Assembly: GCA_026396555.1 (NCBI GenBank)
Contig: JAPLWO010000076.1
Coordinates: 1 to 15,896, forward strand
Direction of reading: 5' to 3'
Length of the DNA stretch: 15,896 nucleotides
DNA from: Candidatus Magasanikiibacteriota bacterium
Lineage (GTDB): Bacteria; Patescibacteriota; Patescibacteriia; Magasanikbacterales; 2-02-FULL-50-9b
Shown: one piece after another, positions 7,316 through 14,119 of the stretch
Layout of the letters: every line of letters begins with the position of its first letter
Numbering within the stretch: the stretch's first letter is position 1
Made by a program: the position numbers and the translations under genes
Notes under the pieces: generated by a model
Databases searched by the model: none
Seen by the model: only the letters and a program-made list of their open reading frames with translations
What the model was told of the DNA's origin: nothing

Positions 7316-7726
7316 TTAGCGCGCGCGAGCGTGTGCATCGAGCGCCTTGTTTACTTCAGCGTCGGCTTCTTTATTTTTTTCGCGCGGCACGTGTGTAAAA
7401 GTTACATGGCCAATTTTTTGCGCCATGTTATAGATTTTTAAATAATGTGTTTGGAGCGCGAGGTCACGGACACGGTATTCGCGTTTCATTTGTTTGACGA
7501 TTAATTCCGAATCCAAAAAACATGCAACTTCAGTCGCACCCAATTTCGTTGCCGTTTCCATCGCGGCGACAAGTGCTTGATATTCTGCCTGATTGTTTGT
7601 GGTGTGGCCGATATATGTTCCGAAGGCTTCGATTGTTTCGCCGTGCGCATTTTTAATCACCACGCCGAGTGCTGCTGGTCCTGGATTTCCGCGTGATCCG
7701 CCGTCTGTATAGGTGATGAGTTTCAT
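7316..7726 (-). CDS. rnhA: Ribonuclease HI
   Basis: RNase HI cleaves the RNA strand of RNA-DNA hybrids (R-loops, primers) and needs two metal ions. All four acidic catalytic residues are visible: D8 in TYTDGGSRGNPGP, E48 in NNQAEYQAL, D72 in LDSELIVKQM and D122 in VPREKNKEAD. The length is 136 aa, like the shorter HI-type family members. I start at the ATG ending at 7726, where the first beta strand MKLITYTDGG begins; a longer frame from 7756 would cross the -10 region. The 3' end lies one base from the serine hydrolase stop on the other strand, with no terminator visible. Confidence 0.93.
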   Translation of the reverse strand: MKLITYTDGGSRGNPGPAALGVVIKNAHGETIEAFGTYIGHTTNNQAEYQALVAAMETATKLGATEVACFLDSELIVKQMKREYRVRDLALQTHYLKIYNMAQKIGHVTFTHVPREKNKEADAEVNKALDAHARAR

Positions 7727-7744
7727 ATAAAATTTTGCTGAATA

Positions 7745-7753
7745 ATTATAGCA
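7745..7753 (-). promoter_or_regulatory. Extended -10 promoter of rnhA
   Basis: On the minus strand the bases read TGCTATAAT, an extended -10, ending about 19 bases before the rnhA ATG, so the leader would be only about 12 bases. No good -35 is seen 16-18 bases upstream. Confidence 0.55.
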
Positions 7754-7769
7754 CAAAATCCTTTAATTC

Positions 7770-7798
7770 TTGACATTTTCAACGATTTTTTGTAGGAT
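7770..7798 (+). promoter_or_regulatory. Promoter of the 7838 gene
   Basis: A perfect TTGACA (7770-7775), 17 bases, then TAGGAT (7793-7798). The expected start is near 7805, directly before the GGTTGC/GCAACC hairpin. It diverges from the rnhA promoter about 20 bases away. Confidence 0.75.
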
Positions 7799-7805
7799 TC
7801 ACCAA

Positions 7806-7833
7806 GGTTGCGTCAACTTGCAACCGAGGAGGT
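7806..7833 (+). promoter_or_regulatory. 5'-leader hairpin and strong Shine-Dalgarno
   Basis: GGTTGC (7806-7811) and GCAACC (7820-7825) form a hairpin with an 8-base loop at the predicted mRNA 5' end. It abuts GAGGAGGT (7826-7833), an almost full anti-16S match four bases before the ATG at 7838. The Shine-Dalgarno fixes the start and rules out the in-frame TTG at 7808, which lies in the hairpin. Confidence 0.75.
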
Positions 7834-7837
7834 CCAG

Positions 7838-8785
7838 ATGTTGTTTACAGACCATGTGAATCGATATCCGCTGACTGCGCAAATCATGCGTGAACTGGCG
7901 GTGTACACAGGAAACAGCGATCCTGAACGGGTTTTTGTTCGCGGATTCGTGACAGTTGCAGAATTTCTCGACGAAGATTTCATGGGCAAGCCCGCCGATG
8001 ATAAGCAGCTTGGATTCTGTCTGACGCTTGATTTTCTTTCAGATCGGGTAGGGAAGTTTTGGCAGTGTGTGTTTACGCATGAGAAGCTGTTCAACGCTCT
8101 GCCGTTGCACAGGTTCGCGTCATTGGGCAACGTGGAGATTCCAGTTGAATTGGAGCTGGTGGGCGATCACATTCGTGCGCGCATTCTGCGCGACGAAGAC
8201 GAGTCTCATCGTATCAAATATATCACGGAAGCTTTGCGCTACGCGCCTGGCAGAACCTTTGCGATGCCCGTGATTGAGTCCAGCGCTCAACCTGAGATTC
8301 GATTGCCGCCGCCTGTTGATTCAGATTTCGCGGAGAAGATCATGCGGCGTGGCGTTGGGTACCGGATCGAATGGTGGATTCGAGATCCGACTCCTGAAGA
8401 CGAGTCGGGCATGCGAATTCATAGCGCAGGCCCGGGTTTTCCGTACTATAATCTCGCTGAGATCGCACCTGGCATCATCATCGCGGGGTGTTGGCCGACT
8501 GGTCGTCCTGCGGATGGTACGCGCTCAAGGAAATCGACGAAAGTGTTTGTCGATGCGAATCGGTATCGGACAGAGCTTTCTGAACTCATAAACGGTGTGT
8601 ACACCTTCGGACTCGACCAGCAGTGGGACGAAGGACAACCGCTTGAGGGTACGAAAATTGAAAGCTGGATCTATCAATTGCTCGAGCGAATCGACGGCGA
8701 ACCGATCGCCTGGAATCGACCGTGGCACCTGATTCTCCGAAAGCGCTTTGCGTGGACTGAGCCGCAGAGTAAAGACGCGTGGTAA
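7838..8785 (+). CDS. Unknown 315-aa cytoplasmic protein, accessory unit A
   Basis: I do not recognise a family. The protein has 315 aa, no signal peptide and no membrane segment, and is fairly rich in Trp and Arg. An N-terminal part (about 1-135) with many acidic residues is joined by a Pro-rich stretch (RLPPPVDSDF) to a C-terminal part with RIEWWIRDP, SAGPGFPYYNLAEIAPGIIIAGCW and LERIDGEPIAWNRPWHLILRKRFAW. Start ATG 7838 is set by the strong Shine-Dalgarno. Codons end in G or C more often than in dnaK or recJ, suggesting a different origin. It is a complete single-gene unit: consensus promoter, leader hairpin and its own terminator, set between rnhA and recJ on the strand opposite to both. 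Confidence 0.85.
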   Translation: MLFTDHVNRYPLTAQIMRELAVYTGNSDPERVFVRGFVTVAEFLDEDFMGKPADDKQLGFCLTLDFLSDRVGKFWQCVFTHEKLFNALPLHRFASLGNVEIPVELELVGDHIRARILRDEDESHRIKYITEALRYAPGRTFAMPVIESSAQPEIRLPPPVDSDFAEKIMRRGVGYRIEWWIRDPTPEDESGMRIHSAGPGFPYYNLAEIAPGIIIAGCWPTGRPADGTRSRKSTKVFVDANRYRTELSELINGVYTFGLDQQWDEGQPLEGTKIESWIYQLLERIDGEPIAWNRPWHLILRKRFAWTEPQSKDAW

Positions 8786-8807
8786 TTTAGGGCCGTGATT
8801 CGAAAGT

Positions 8808-8851
8808 CCCGTTCGTGCGAGAAACTTTTGCGCGCGCGGGCTTTTTTTATT
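8808..8851 (+). terminator. Intrinsic terminator, CCGTTC/T7ATT family, copy 1
   Basis: CCCGTTCGTGCG (8808-8819) pairs with the GC-rich arm ending CGCGGG (8840), with wobbles and one mismatch. It is followed by C and TTTTTTTATT (8842-8851). Its T run includes the complement of the recJ stop codon (8847-8849). Confidence 0.85.
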
Positions 8852-10601
8852 CAATTAATCGAAAATCTTGTAATTTATATTGGAGCTCGCGCGTGCCGTT
8901 CCATTCGTTGCAACTCACGCTCACGACGCCATGCATCGCGCGGCCGATCGCAAGCTCTTTCAAAAATTCACCCATGCCAAATCCCATCATTTTTTTAATT
9001 TGTGGCGTTCCATTTTTTACCATGAGCCGAATATGTTTTCCTGTTGCACCAACGGGCTGCACACCAACGATTGAAATGTGTTCAGTTAAAAAAGTTGGTT
9101 CCGGATTTCCGATGCCAAACGGTTCAAATTTTTCAAGATGCCCGAGCAACTCCCAATCTAACGAATCGAGTGTCACTTTTGTATCGATCGTAATCGTTGG
9201 AATTAATTCTTGGATATGTTCGACGTGTGTGTCTGCGAGTTTGTGCATTGCATCGGCAAAAATTTGAATCGCAGCAACAGATTCAAGCGAAAATCCGCAC
9301 GCTTGTGGGTGGCCGCCAAATTTTGTAAATACCTGTGGCACGGTTTGCATCGCGGCAATCATATTCCACTCCGGAATTGAGCGACCGGATCCGACAATTC
9401 GATCTTCGTTAATACCAATGACGAAGGTTGGTTTATAAAATTTTTCTTTCAGGCGCGACGCGATCAGGCCGACGAGTCCTGCAGGCCAGCCTTCGCCCGC
9501 AACAACGAGAGATGGAAATTGATCGAGCCCATCGCGTTTAATTTTTACAATTGCTTCTTTTAAAATCGACTCAGTTAATTTTTGTCGATCCGTGTTGTTG
9601 TCGAATAATTGATTTGCGAGTCGCGCACCTTCTTCCGGTGTTTCGGCGAGTAACATTTCAAACGCATATTTTCCGTGATCCATGCGACCCGCAGCATTAA
9701 TGCGTGGCGCGATTTTAAACCCAATGATTTGTGGCGTGATTGGGGATGACGAGCCTGCGTCTGTCACAATGATTTTATCGCGCGCAAGAAGTGCACGAAG
9801 TCCATGGCGTTTAGTTTTTCCCAAAACTTTACATCCAAAATAAACAAGCGTTCGTGTCTCGCCAACTAACGGTACCATATCTGCGACTGAAGAAATCGCG
9901 ACCAAATCAAGCTGCCATTTTTGAAATGCTTTTGCATTAAAATTTGGCGGCATTAATTTTTGAATTTCTGGATCTTGCATTAATCCTTGCATTAATTTAA
10001 ATGCAACGCCACCGCCGGACAAAGTTTGGTCCGGATATGTTTCGCCTGAAACTTTTGGATGTAGAGTTGCGAACGCGAGCGGCAACGTTTCTGGAATTGT
10101 GTGATGATCTGTGATAATCACATTGATTCCAAGTTCATTTGCACGCGCGATTTCAACTGCGTTTGAAATTCCGCAGTCACACGTAATTAAAATTTTTGCG
10201 CCGCGTGCAGCCAATGTTTCAACTGTCGAAACGCGCAAACCATATCCATCTAATTCGCGATGGGGAATAAATCCATCGACGTTGGCGCCAAGTGTTCGAA
10301 GTGCGTGCGTTAAAATTGCGGATGCGGAAATTCCGTCAGCATCGTAATCTCCATGAACAATAATTAATTCGTGTGCGACAATCGCCGTTCGGAGTCGATC
10401 AACGGCCGCGTGCATGTCACGAAATAAAAAAGGATCGTGCACATCGCGCTCATAATCAGGTTCTAAAAACGTATGTGCTTCGGTCGCGGTTCGTAATCCT
10501 CGGTTCCACAACAATTGCGCAATTACGGGGTGTACGTCGGGCATCGCAGTAGCATCATATTTCTCAGTTTCGTCCTTAACTGCCCAGACGGTTTTTTTCA
10601 T
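8847..10601 (-). CDS. recJ: Single-stranded-DNA-specific exonuclease RecJ
   Basis: RecJ is a 5'-3' exonuclease on single-stranded DNA used in recombination and repair. DHH-family motifs are complete: GDYDADG (D85, D87, D89), CDCG with D142, DHH at 165-167 and GGGVAFKL. The DHHA1/OB portion shows PRINAAGRMDH, GSGRSIPEWN and KFGGHPQACGFS. The protein has 584 aa, usual for the family. The start ATG (ending 10601) overlaps the stop of a 29-aa membrane-peptide gene by four bases (ATGA), which supports it and suggests translational coupling. The TAA stop lies in the T tract of the opposing unit's terminator. Confidence 0.96.
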   Translation of the reverse strand: MKKTVWAVKDETEKYDATAMPDVHPVIAQLLWNRGLRTATEAHTFLEPDYERDVHDPFLFRDMHAAVDRLRTAIVAHELIIVHGDYDADGISASAILTHALRTLGANVDGFIPHRELDGYGLRVSTVETLAARGAKILITCDCGISNAVEIARANELGINVIITDHHTIPETLPLAFATLHPKVSGETYPDQTLSGGGVAFKLMQGLMQDPEIQKLMPPNFNAKAFQKWQLDLVAISSVADMVPLVGETRTLVYFGCKVLGKTKRHGLRALLARDKIIVTDAGSSSPITPQIIGFKIAPRINAAGRMDHGKYAFEMLLAETPEEGARLANQLFDNNTDRQKLTESILKEAIVKIKRDGLDQFPSLVVAGEGWPAGLVGLIASRLKEKFYKPTFVIGINEDRIVGSGRSIPEWNMIAAMQTVPQVFTKFGGHPQACGFSLESVAAIQIFADAMHKLADTHVEHIQELIPTITIDTKVTLDSLDWELLGHLEKFEPFGIGNPEPTFLTEHISIVGVQPVGATGKHIRLMVKNGTPQIKKMMGFGMGEFLKELAIGRAMHGVVSVSCNEWNGTRELQYKLQDFRLIE

Positions 10602-10687
10602 ACACGAACAACAAACGCAAGTATCATTGAAAGTAAAACGAATACTGCAAAAATTGCAGAGATAATTCGGCGTGTTTTTTGTTTCAT
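10598..10687 (-). CDS. 29-aa single-span membrane peptide upstream of recJ
   Basis: ATG ending at 10687 opens a 30-codon frame: a basic N-terminus MKQKTRR, then about 20 hydrophobic residues (IISAIFAVFVLLSMILAFVV) and RV, stop TGA. The stop overlaps the recJ ATG as ATGA. The plan (short, N-terminal Lys/Arg, one helix, Ser-Met near the middle) resembles the tiny Firmicutes membrane peptide Prli42 and DUF4044-type proteins; this is resemblance only. An extended -10 lies 17 bases upstream. Coupling to recJ and clean composition argue that it is real; its function is unknown. Confidence 0.6.
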   Translation of the reverse strand: MKQKTRRIISAIFAVFVLLSMILAFVVRV

Positions 10688-10704
10688 ACAGGTATCGGGT
10701 TGCA

Positions 10705-10713
10705 TTCTACCAC
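10705..10713 (-). promoter_or_regulatory. Probable extended -10 promoter for the small ORF and recJ
   Basis: The minus strand reads TGGTAGAAT here, an extended -10 ending 17 bases before the small-ORF ATG. No convincing -35 accompanies it. It points away from the plus-strand promoter at 10765-10793. Confidence 0.45.
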
Positions 10714-10764
10714 AGTTTCGATCGGGGCAAAAATATCCACAGAGCTTGATCTTGACAGGTGGGT

Positions 10765-10793
10765 TTTACGGCTGTAAGGGGCTGTGATATATT
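10765..10793 (+). promoter_or_regulatory. Probable promoter of the 10848 gene
   Basis: TTTACG (10765-10770), 17 bases, then TATATT (10788-10793) preceded by TGA, an extended -10. A perfect TTGACA at 10752-10757 is nearby, but its -10 position reads TAAGGG, so the pair given here fits better. The predicted start is near 10800. Confidence 0.45.
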
Positions 10794-10804
10794 TCGCGTA
10801 ATAG

Positions 10805-10841
10805 AAATTTAATTTATAAATTTATGCAATCACAGGAGGGG
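10805..10841 (+). promoter_or_regulatory. AT-rich leader hairpin and Shine-Dalgarno that sets a GTG start
   Basis: AAATTTA (10805-10811) and TAAATTT (10817-10823) form a 7-bp hairpin near the predicted mRNA start. AGGAGGGG (10834-10841) lies six bases before the GTG at 10848 but downstream of the ATG at 10824, so translation more likely begins at the GTG. Confidence 0.6.
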
Positions 10842-10847
10842 ATTTCT

Positions 10848-11195
10848 GTGGAAATCGATGCAAAAGAAGAAGAAAGGGCGCATACACCGCAGGAAGTGAC
10901 GGAAATAATGCGTGGAATATTGGAAACTTTGGGAGGTCTAGTGACAAAAGAGGATGCAAAATCATTCGCTACAAAGGAGGATTTAAGTAAAGTAATTGCT
11001 GAAGCAAAAAATGAACTTAAAGATCATACTACCCGCGAATGTGCAAAAGTTCGCGGCGATTTAGTTGCAATTGCGCATCGCCAGGATGAAAAGACGAATG
11101 AATTTGTACGGACTGCTCAAAAATCAGGGACAATTTCTAAAAATGATGGAATTCGGCTGCTCGAAATCAATCCCTTTTTACAGCCAGTTGATTAG
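10848..11195 (+). CDS. Small charged coiled-coil protein, unknown function
   Basis: This frame gives 115 aa from GTG 10848, or 123 aa from ATG 10824; the Shine-Dalgarno favours the GTG. It is rich in Lys and Glu and predicted to be helical. A short internal repeat VTKEDAKSF / ATKEDLSKV is typical of coiled-coil proteins of unknown role that are frequent in CPR genomes. No signal peptide or membrane span is seen. The end (GIRLLEINPFLQPVD) is not coiled. Its stop TAG shares two bases with the lepA stop on the other strand, and no terminator is seen. It lies between the recJ unit and lepA, opposite to both. Confidence 0.7.
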   Translation: MEIDAKEEERAHTPQEVTEIMRGILETLGGLVTKEDAKSFATKEDLSKVIAEAKNELKDHTTRECAKVRGDLVAIAHRQDEKTNEFVRTAQKSGTISKNDGIRLLEINPFLQPVD

Positions 11196-13003
11196 CCTCC
11201 ATCAGGTTTCAAAATTGCTAAGAAGGTTTCCGGTGAAATATCAACAGAACCACGGCCCATCGCCTTCATTTTCTCTTTTCCTTTCTTTTGTTTGTCTAAC
11301 AATTTATTTTTACGAGTAACATCACCACCGTATAATCCAGACGTTACATCTTTGCGCATCGCACTAATTCGCTCCGACGCAATAATTTTTCCGCCGATCA
11401 CAGCTTGTAATTTAACTTCAAACATTTGTCGTGGCAAATGTTCTTTTAATTTTTCACACACACGTTTACCCGCGCGATAAGCGTCTTCTTCCGGAACCAG
11501 CATCGCGAGCGCTTCAACAGATTCTTCTGCAACTAAAATTTCAACACGTACAATATCCGCTGGTTCTTCATCAAGCCAGTCATATGAAAGGGAAGCGTAG
11601 CCGCTTGAAATTGATTTTAAGCGATCGTAAAAATCAACCAAAATCGACGAGAGTGGTAATTCAAAATGTAACAACACACGCGAATGAACTTCGCCAACTG
11701 ATAAATATTCTGCGTTTTTATAGCGCCCACGTTTTTCGTGAACCAATTGAATGATTGAACCTTGTGAAAGTGCCGGCGTGACCACATCGACTTTAACCCA
11801 CGGTTCGAAAGTTTCTTCGATGTACGTTGGATCCGGATATTCCATCGGCGAATGTACAACGATGGTGTCGCCATTTGTTTTGTGAACGGTCAACGCAACG
11901 GACGGCGTGGTAACAACGACGTCAATTTTAAATTCACGTGACAAACGTTCTTGCACAATTTCTAAATGCAAAAGTCCCAGCAAGCCACAACGAAAACCCA
12001 TGCCGAGCGCAGGTGATTGTTCGGTTTCGTAAATCAAAGATGAGTCGCTTAATTTTAAACGCTCCATCGCATCGCGCAAACGTGAAAATTGCGAACCGTC
12101 TTTTGGGTACACACCTGCATACACCATTGGCACGACTGGTTTATAACCCGGAAGTCCGTCGATTGAACCGTCGACTGCACTCGTAATTGTATCACCGACG
12201 CGCACGCCAGAAATTTCTTTGAGGCCGGTGACGACGTATCCGATTTCGCCAGTCTGCAGCGCAGCTGATGAAACTAATTTTGGATTATAAAAACCAACTT
12301 CGAGCGCCTCGCCAAAACTTTGTGTTGCAATAAATTTAATTTTTGTTGTCGGTTTTAAAACGCCATCGACAATTCTTACTTTTGCAACAACACCACGATA
12401 ATCGTCGTACATGGAATCAAAAATCAATGCGCGAATCGGCCCGTCAACATTTCCACTAGGCGCGGGGATGCGTGCAACAATTGCGTCTAAAATTTCTGGA
12501 ACACCGACGCCTGTTTTTCCGCTCGCCAAAATAATTTCTTCGCGCGTGCAGCCGATCACGGAAATAATTTCCGCTGTTGTTTTTTCAATATCCGCGTTTG
12601 GTAAATCAATTTTATTTAAAACCGGAATGATGGTTAAATTTTGTTCAATCGCCAAATATAAATTTGCGAGCGTTTGTGCTTGCATACCTTGTGACGCATC
12701 GACAACTAAGAGCGCGCCTTCAACTGCGGCGAGTGAACGGGAAACTTCGTAAGAAAAATCCACGTGGCCCGGCGTATCGATTAAGTTCAATTCATACTCG
12801 CGACCCGCAACAACATGCTTCATGCGTGCTGGCGCCAATTTAATCGTAATGCCGCGTTCGCGTTCGAGATCCATGGAATCCAACAACTGCGCTTGCATGT
12901 CGCGCTTCTGCACCGTACCGGTAACTTCAAGAAGTCGGTCCGCGAGGGTCGACTTTCCGTGATCAATATGGGCGATAATGCAGAAATTTCGGATCTGATC
13001 CAT
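11192..13003 (-). CDS. lepA: Translation factor LepA (elongation factor 4)
   Basis: LepA is a ribosome-associated GTPase related to EF-G that acts during translation initiation or back-translocation. The GTPase motifs are present: AHIDHGKST (residues 10-18), RGITIK, DTPGH and NKID. The family-specific C-terminal domain is complete, with KQKKGKEKMKAMGRGSVDISPETFLAILK. The length is 603 aa. I start at MDQIRNFC (ATG ending 13003), the conserved LepA start, not at the in-frame TTG at 13042, which falls in the promoter -35. The predicted mRNA begins within a few bases of the ATG. Convergent overlap with the 10848 gene at the stop codons. Confidence 0.97.
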   Translation of the reverse strand: MDQIRNFCIIAHIDHGKSTLADRLLEVTGTVQKRDMQAQLLDSMDLERERGITIKLAPARMKHVVAGREYELNLIDTPGHVDFSYEVSRSLAAVEGALLVVDASQGMQAQTLANLYLAIEQNLTIIPVLNKIDLPNADIEKTTAEIISVIGCTREEIILASGKTGVGVPEILDAIVARIPAPSGNVDGPIRALIFDSMYDDYRGVVAKVRIVDGVLKPTTKIKFIATQSFGEALEVGFYNPKLVSSAALQTGEIGYVVTGLKEISGVRVGDTITSAVDGSIDGLPGYKPVVPMVYAGVYPKDGSQFSRLRDAMERLKLSDSSLIYETEQSPALGMGFRCGLLGLLHLEIVQERLSREFKIDVVVTTPSVALTVHKTNGDTIVVHSPMEYPDPTYIEETFEPWVKVDVVTPALSQGSIIQLVHEKRGRYKNAEYLSVGEVHSRVLLHFELPLSSILVDFYDRLKSISSGYASLSYDWLDEEPADIVRVEILVAEESVEALAMLVPEEDAYRAGKRVCEKLKEHLPRQMFEVKLQAVIGGKIIASERISAMRKDVTSGLYGGDVTRKNKLLDKQKKGKEKMKAMGRGSVDISPETFLAILKPDGG

Positions 13004-13013
13004 AAGTGAGGGG

Positions 13014-13042
13014 ATTATACCGGCGAGCTCTAAAATAATCAA
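13014..13042 (-). promoter_or_regulatory. lepA promoter giving a near-leaderless mRNA
   Basis: On the minus strand TTGATT (13042-13037), 17 bases, then a perfect TATAAT (13019-13014). The expected start is about 13007, three to five bases before the lepA ATG at 13003, leaving no room for a Shine-Dalgarno. Confidence 0.8.
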
Positions 13043-13069
13043 GTTTTTGGCTAATTTTAGGGCCTAGAC

Positions 13070-13098
13070 TTGACAAAATCGGAAAAAGGTGCTATCAT
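13070..13098 (+). promoter_or_regulatory. Promoter of the 13171 gene
   Basis: A perfect TTGACA (13070-13075), 17 bases, then TATCAT (13093-13098) with TGC before it, which makes an extended -10. Start is expected near 13105. It diverges from the lepA promoter. Confidence 0.85.
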
Positions 13099-13109
13099 CA
13101 GTCTAAGTA

Positions 13110-13165
13110 CCAAAAACTTTTGGGAAAAAACCTGAATGCCCTTAATTGGGTCATTTCATTGGAGG
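13110..13165 (+). promoter_or_regulatory. Leader hairpin and Shine-Dalgarno of the 13171 gene
   Basis: CCAAAA (13110-13115) and TTTTGG (13118-13123) form a small hairpin about five bases into the predicted mRNA. GGAGG (13161-13165) sits five bases before ATG 13171 and decides that start. Confidence 0.65.
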
Positions 13166-13170
13166 CTTTC

Positions 13171-13974
13171 ATGCATCTGCTCATTGTAGCGCTGTTGTTC
13201 ATCTATTCGGTTCCCTCGCATGCCGCGCCGCCGGCTCACGCGAAGCGCCACTCGAAAGCTGCCGCCGTCGACCCGCTCAAGAACTGCGTGGGCCCCGGCG
13301 ACTGCAAGTCGAAGGCGAAGCTTTTCACGGAGGACGGCCGCGGCTCTTCGGCGCTTGGCCAAGTCATGGCAGGCGACACGGGTGCGCTGAACAGCAAGAT
13401 GGCCACCGCCATGAACGGTGATGGCACCGAACTGCAGGTTGGACAACCGACCTTCGGCGGCGCGAACAAACCGGCGTACCCCAAGATCGACGCTCGCGCT
13501 TGGACAGGTGAATCTCCTGCCATTCGCCGCGCGGCCTCGAAGCAGAACTTCGAAGCCGAACTGCGCTATCACGGGCAGTGCGAGCAGTACTGGAAAAGCC
13601 AGAGCAACTTGACCGACACGGACAAGCAGCAGGGCATTCACAGAAACTGTTTCTTTCACACGTGCAATGTAGTTGGCCCTGGGAGCTATTTGACCCAGAA
13701 TGACGTGACATGTGAAAACACGGCGCAGTGCGTAAACGACACGGACGTTCACTCCATCGAGGGCTATGACGCGATACGGGTTCCAAAGTCCGTTTTGAAG
13801 AAGCATGCCGAAGCGCGCAGTCGGATCGTCAGCCAAGGCGTTCGAAAGAACGACGGCACTTGTAAGATTGATGAGGCGGTCGATGCCGCCTACATGCGCA
13901 TCGTCGGCGCGTGGGTCAAACGCCACAGCCAGCGGCTTCCCGTGGAGAAGGTACAGCTCACCGGCGATGAGTAG
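13171..13974 (+). CDS. Secreted cysteine-rich protein, unknown family (accessory unit B)
   Basis: The protein has 267 aa with a signal peptide: hydrophobic MHLLIVALLFIYSVPSHA, probably cut before APPA. Eight cysteines remain in the mature chain, an even number that suggests disulfides outside the cytoplasm. A basic, Gly/Ala-rich, probably disordered half (about 20-125) is followed by a domain with YHGQCEQYW (C137), NCFFHTC, TCENTAQC (C181, C187), RVPKSVLKKHAEARSRI and a final IVGAWVKRH. The same motif order recurs in the next gene, so the two are paralogues. No known family recognised. Codons favour GCC, GGC, CTC, AAG and GAC, clearly unlike dnaK or lepA. It has its own promoter, Shine-Dalgarno and terminator. 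Start ATG 13171 is chosen from the GGAGG and the signal peptide. Confidence 0.87.
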   Translation: MHLLIVALLFIYSVPSHAAPPAHAKRHSKAAAVDPLKNCVGPGDCKSKAKLFTEDGRGSSALGQVMAGDTGALNSKMATAMNGDGTELQVGQPTFGGANKPAYPKIDARAWTGESPAIRRAASKQNFEAELRYHGQCEQYWKSQSNLTDTDKQQGIHRNCFFHTCNVVGPGSYLTQNDVTCENTAQCVNDTDVHSIEGYDAIRVPKSVLKKHAEARSRIVSQGVRKNDGTCKIDEAVDAAYMRIVGAWVKRHSQRLPVEKVQLTGDE

Positions 13975-14007
13975 CCGAGAGCTGGCAGGAAAGTAGAATC
14001 CGTTCGC

Positions 14008-14052
14008 CCCAAAACACTAACATGTTGCGGGGCGGGCGGTGATTTTTTTATT
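14008..14052 (+). terminator. Intrinsic terminator, CCGTTC/T7ATT family, copy 2
   Basis: The 5' arm CCGTTCGCCCC pairs along 11 bp (two G-U wobbles) with GGGGCGGGCGG, followed by TGA and TTTTTTTATT (14043-14052). The last bases run directly into the next promoter's TTGACA at 14051. The arm follows GAAT, as in copy 3. Confidence 0.88.
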
Positions 14053-14079
14053 GACACTTTTTTGGTTTACCTTTACTAT
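14051..14079 (+). promoter_or_regulatory. Promoter of the 14120 gene
   Basis: A perfect TTGACA (14051-14056), 17 bases, then TACTAT (14074-14079); start expected near 14086. The -35 shares bases with the preceding terminator tail. Confidence 0.75.
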
Positions 14080-14090
14080 CAGCTCAACCA

Positions 14091-14114
14091 CCCGCGTGCG
14101 GGTTTGAACGGAGG
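14091..14114 (+). promoter_or_regulatory. Leader hairpin and Shine-Dalgarno of the 14120 gene
   Basis: CCCGC (14091-14095) and GCGGG (14098-14102) form a tight GC hairpin a few bases into the predicted mRNA. GGAGG (14110-14114) lies five bases before ATG 14120, the same spacing as in the 13171 gene. Confidence 0.7.
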
Positions 14115-14119
14115 CTCCG

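Noticed and set aside
7727..7756. Ten-residue extension of RNase HI from 7756.
   Set aside because: It overlaps the TATAAT -10 and precedes the normal first beta strand.
10733..10742. ATATCCACAG, close to a DnaA box (TTATCCACA), with CTGTGATAT as a partial inverse at 10782-10790.
   Set aside because: One near-match and a loose inverse, with no AT-rich unwinding region and no dnaA or dnaN nearby; not enough for a replication origin.
13004..13042. N-terminal extension of LepA from TTG 13042.
   Set aside because: The 13 extra residues are not part of conserved LepA and cover the promoter.
13156..13926. Long minus-strand open frame opposite the 13171 gene.
   Set aside because: GC-rich shadow frame without promoter or Shine-Dalgarno; the plus strand has signal peptide, promoter, terminator and a paralogue.
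14008..14052. Hairpins after accessory genes as integron attC sites.
   Set aside because: No RYYYAAC/GTTRRRY core pair in the expected places and no integrase in view; the T7 tails fit intrinsic terminators better.
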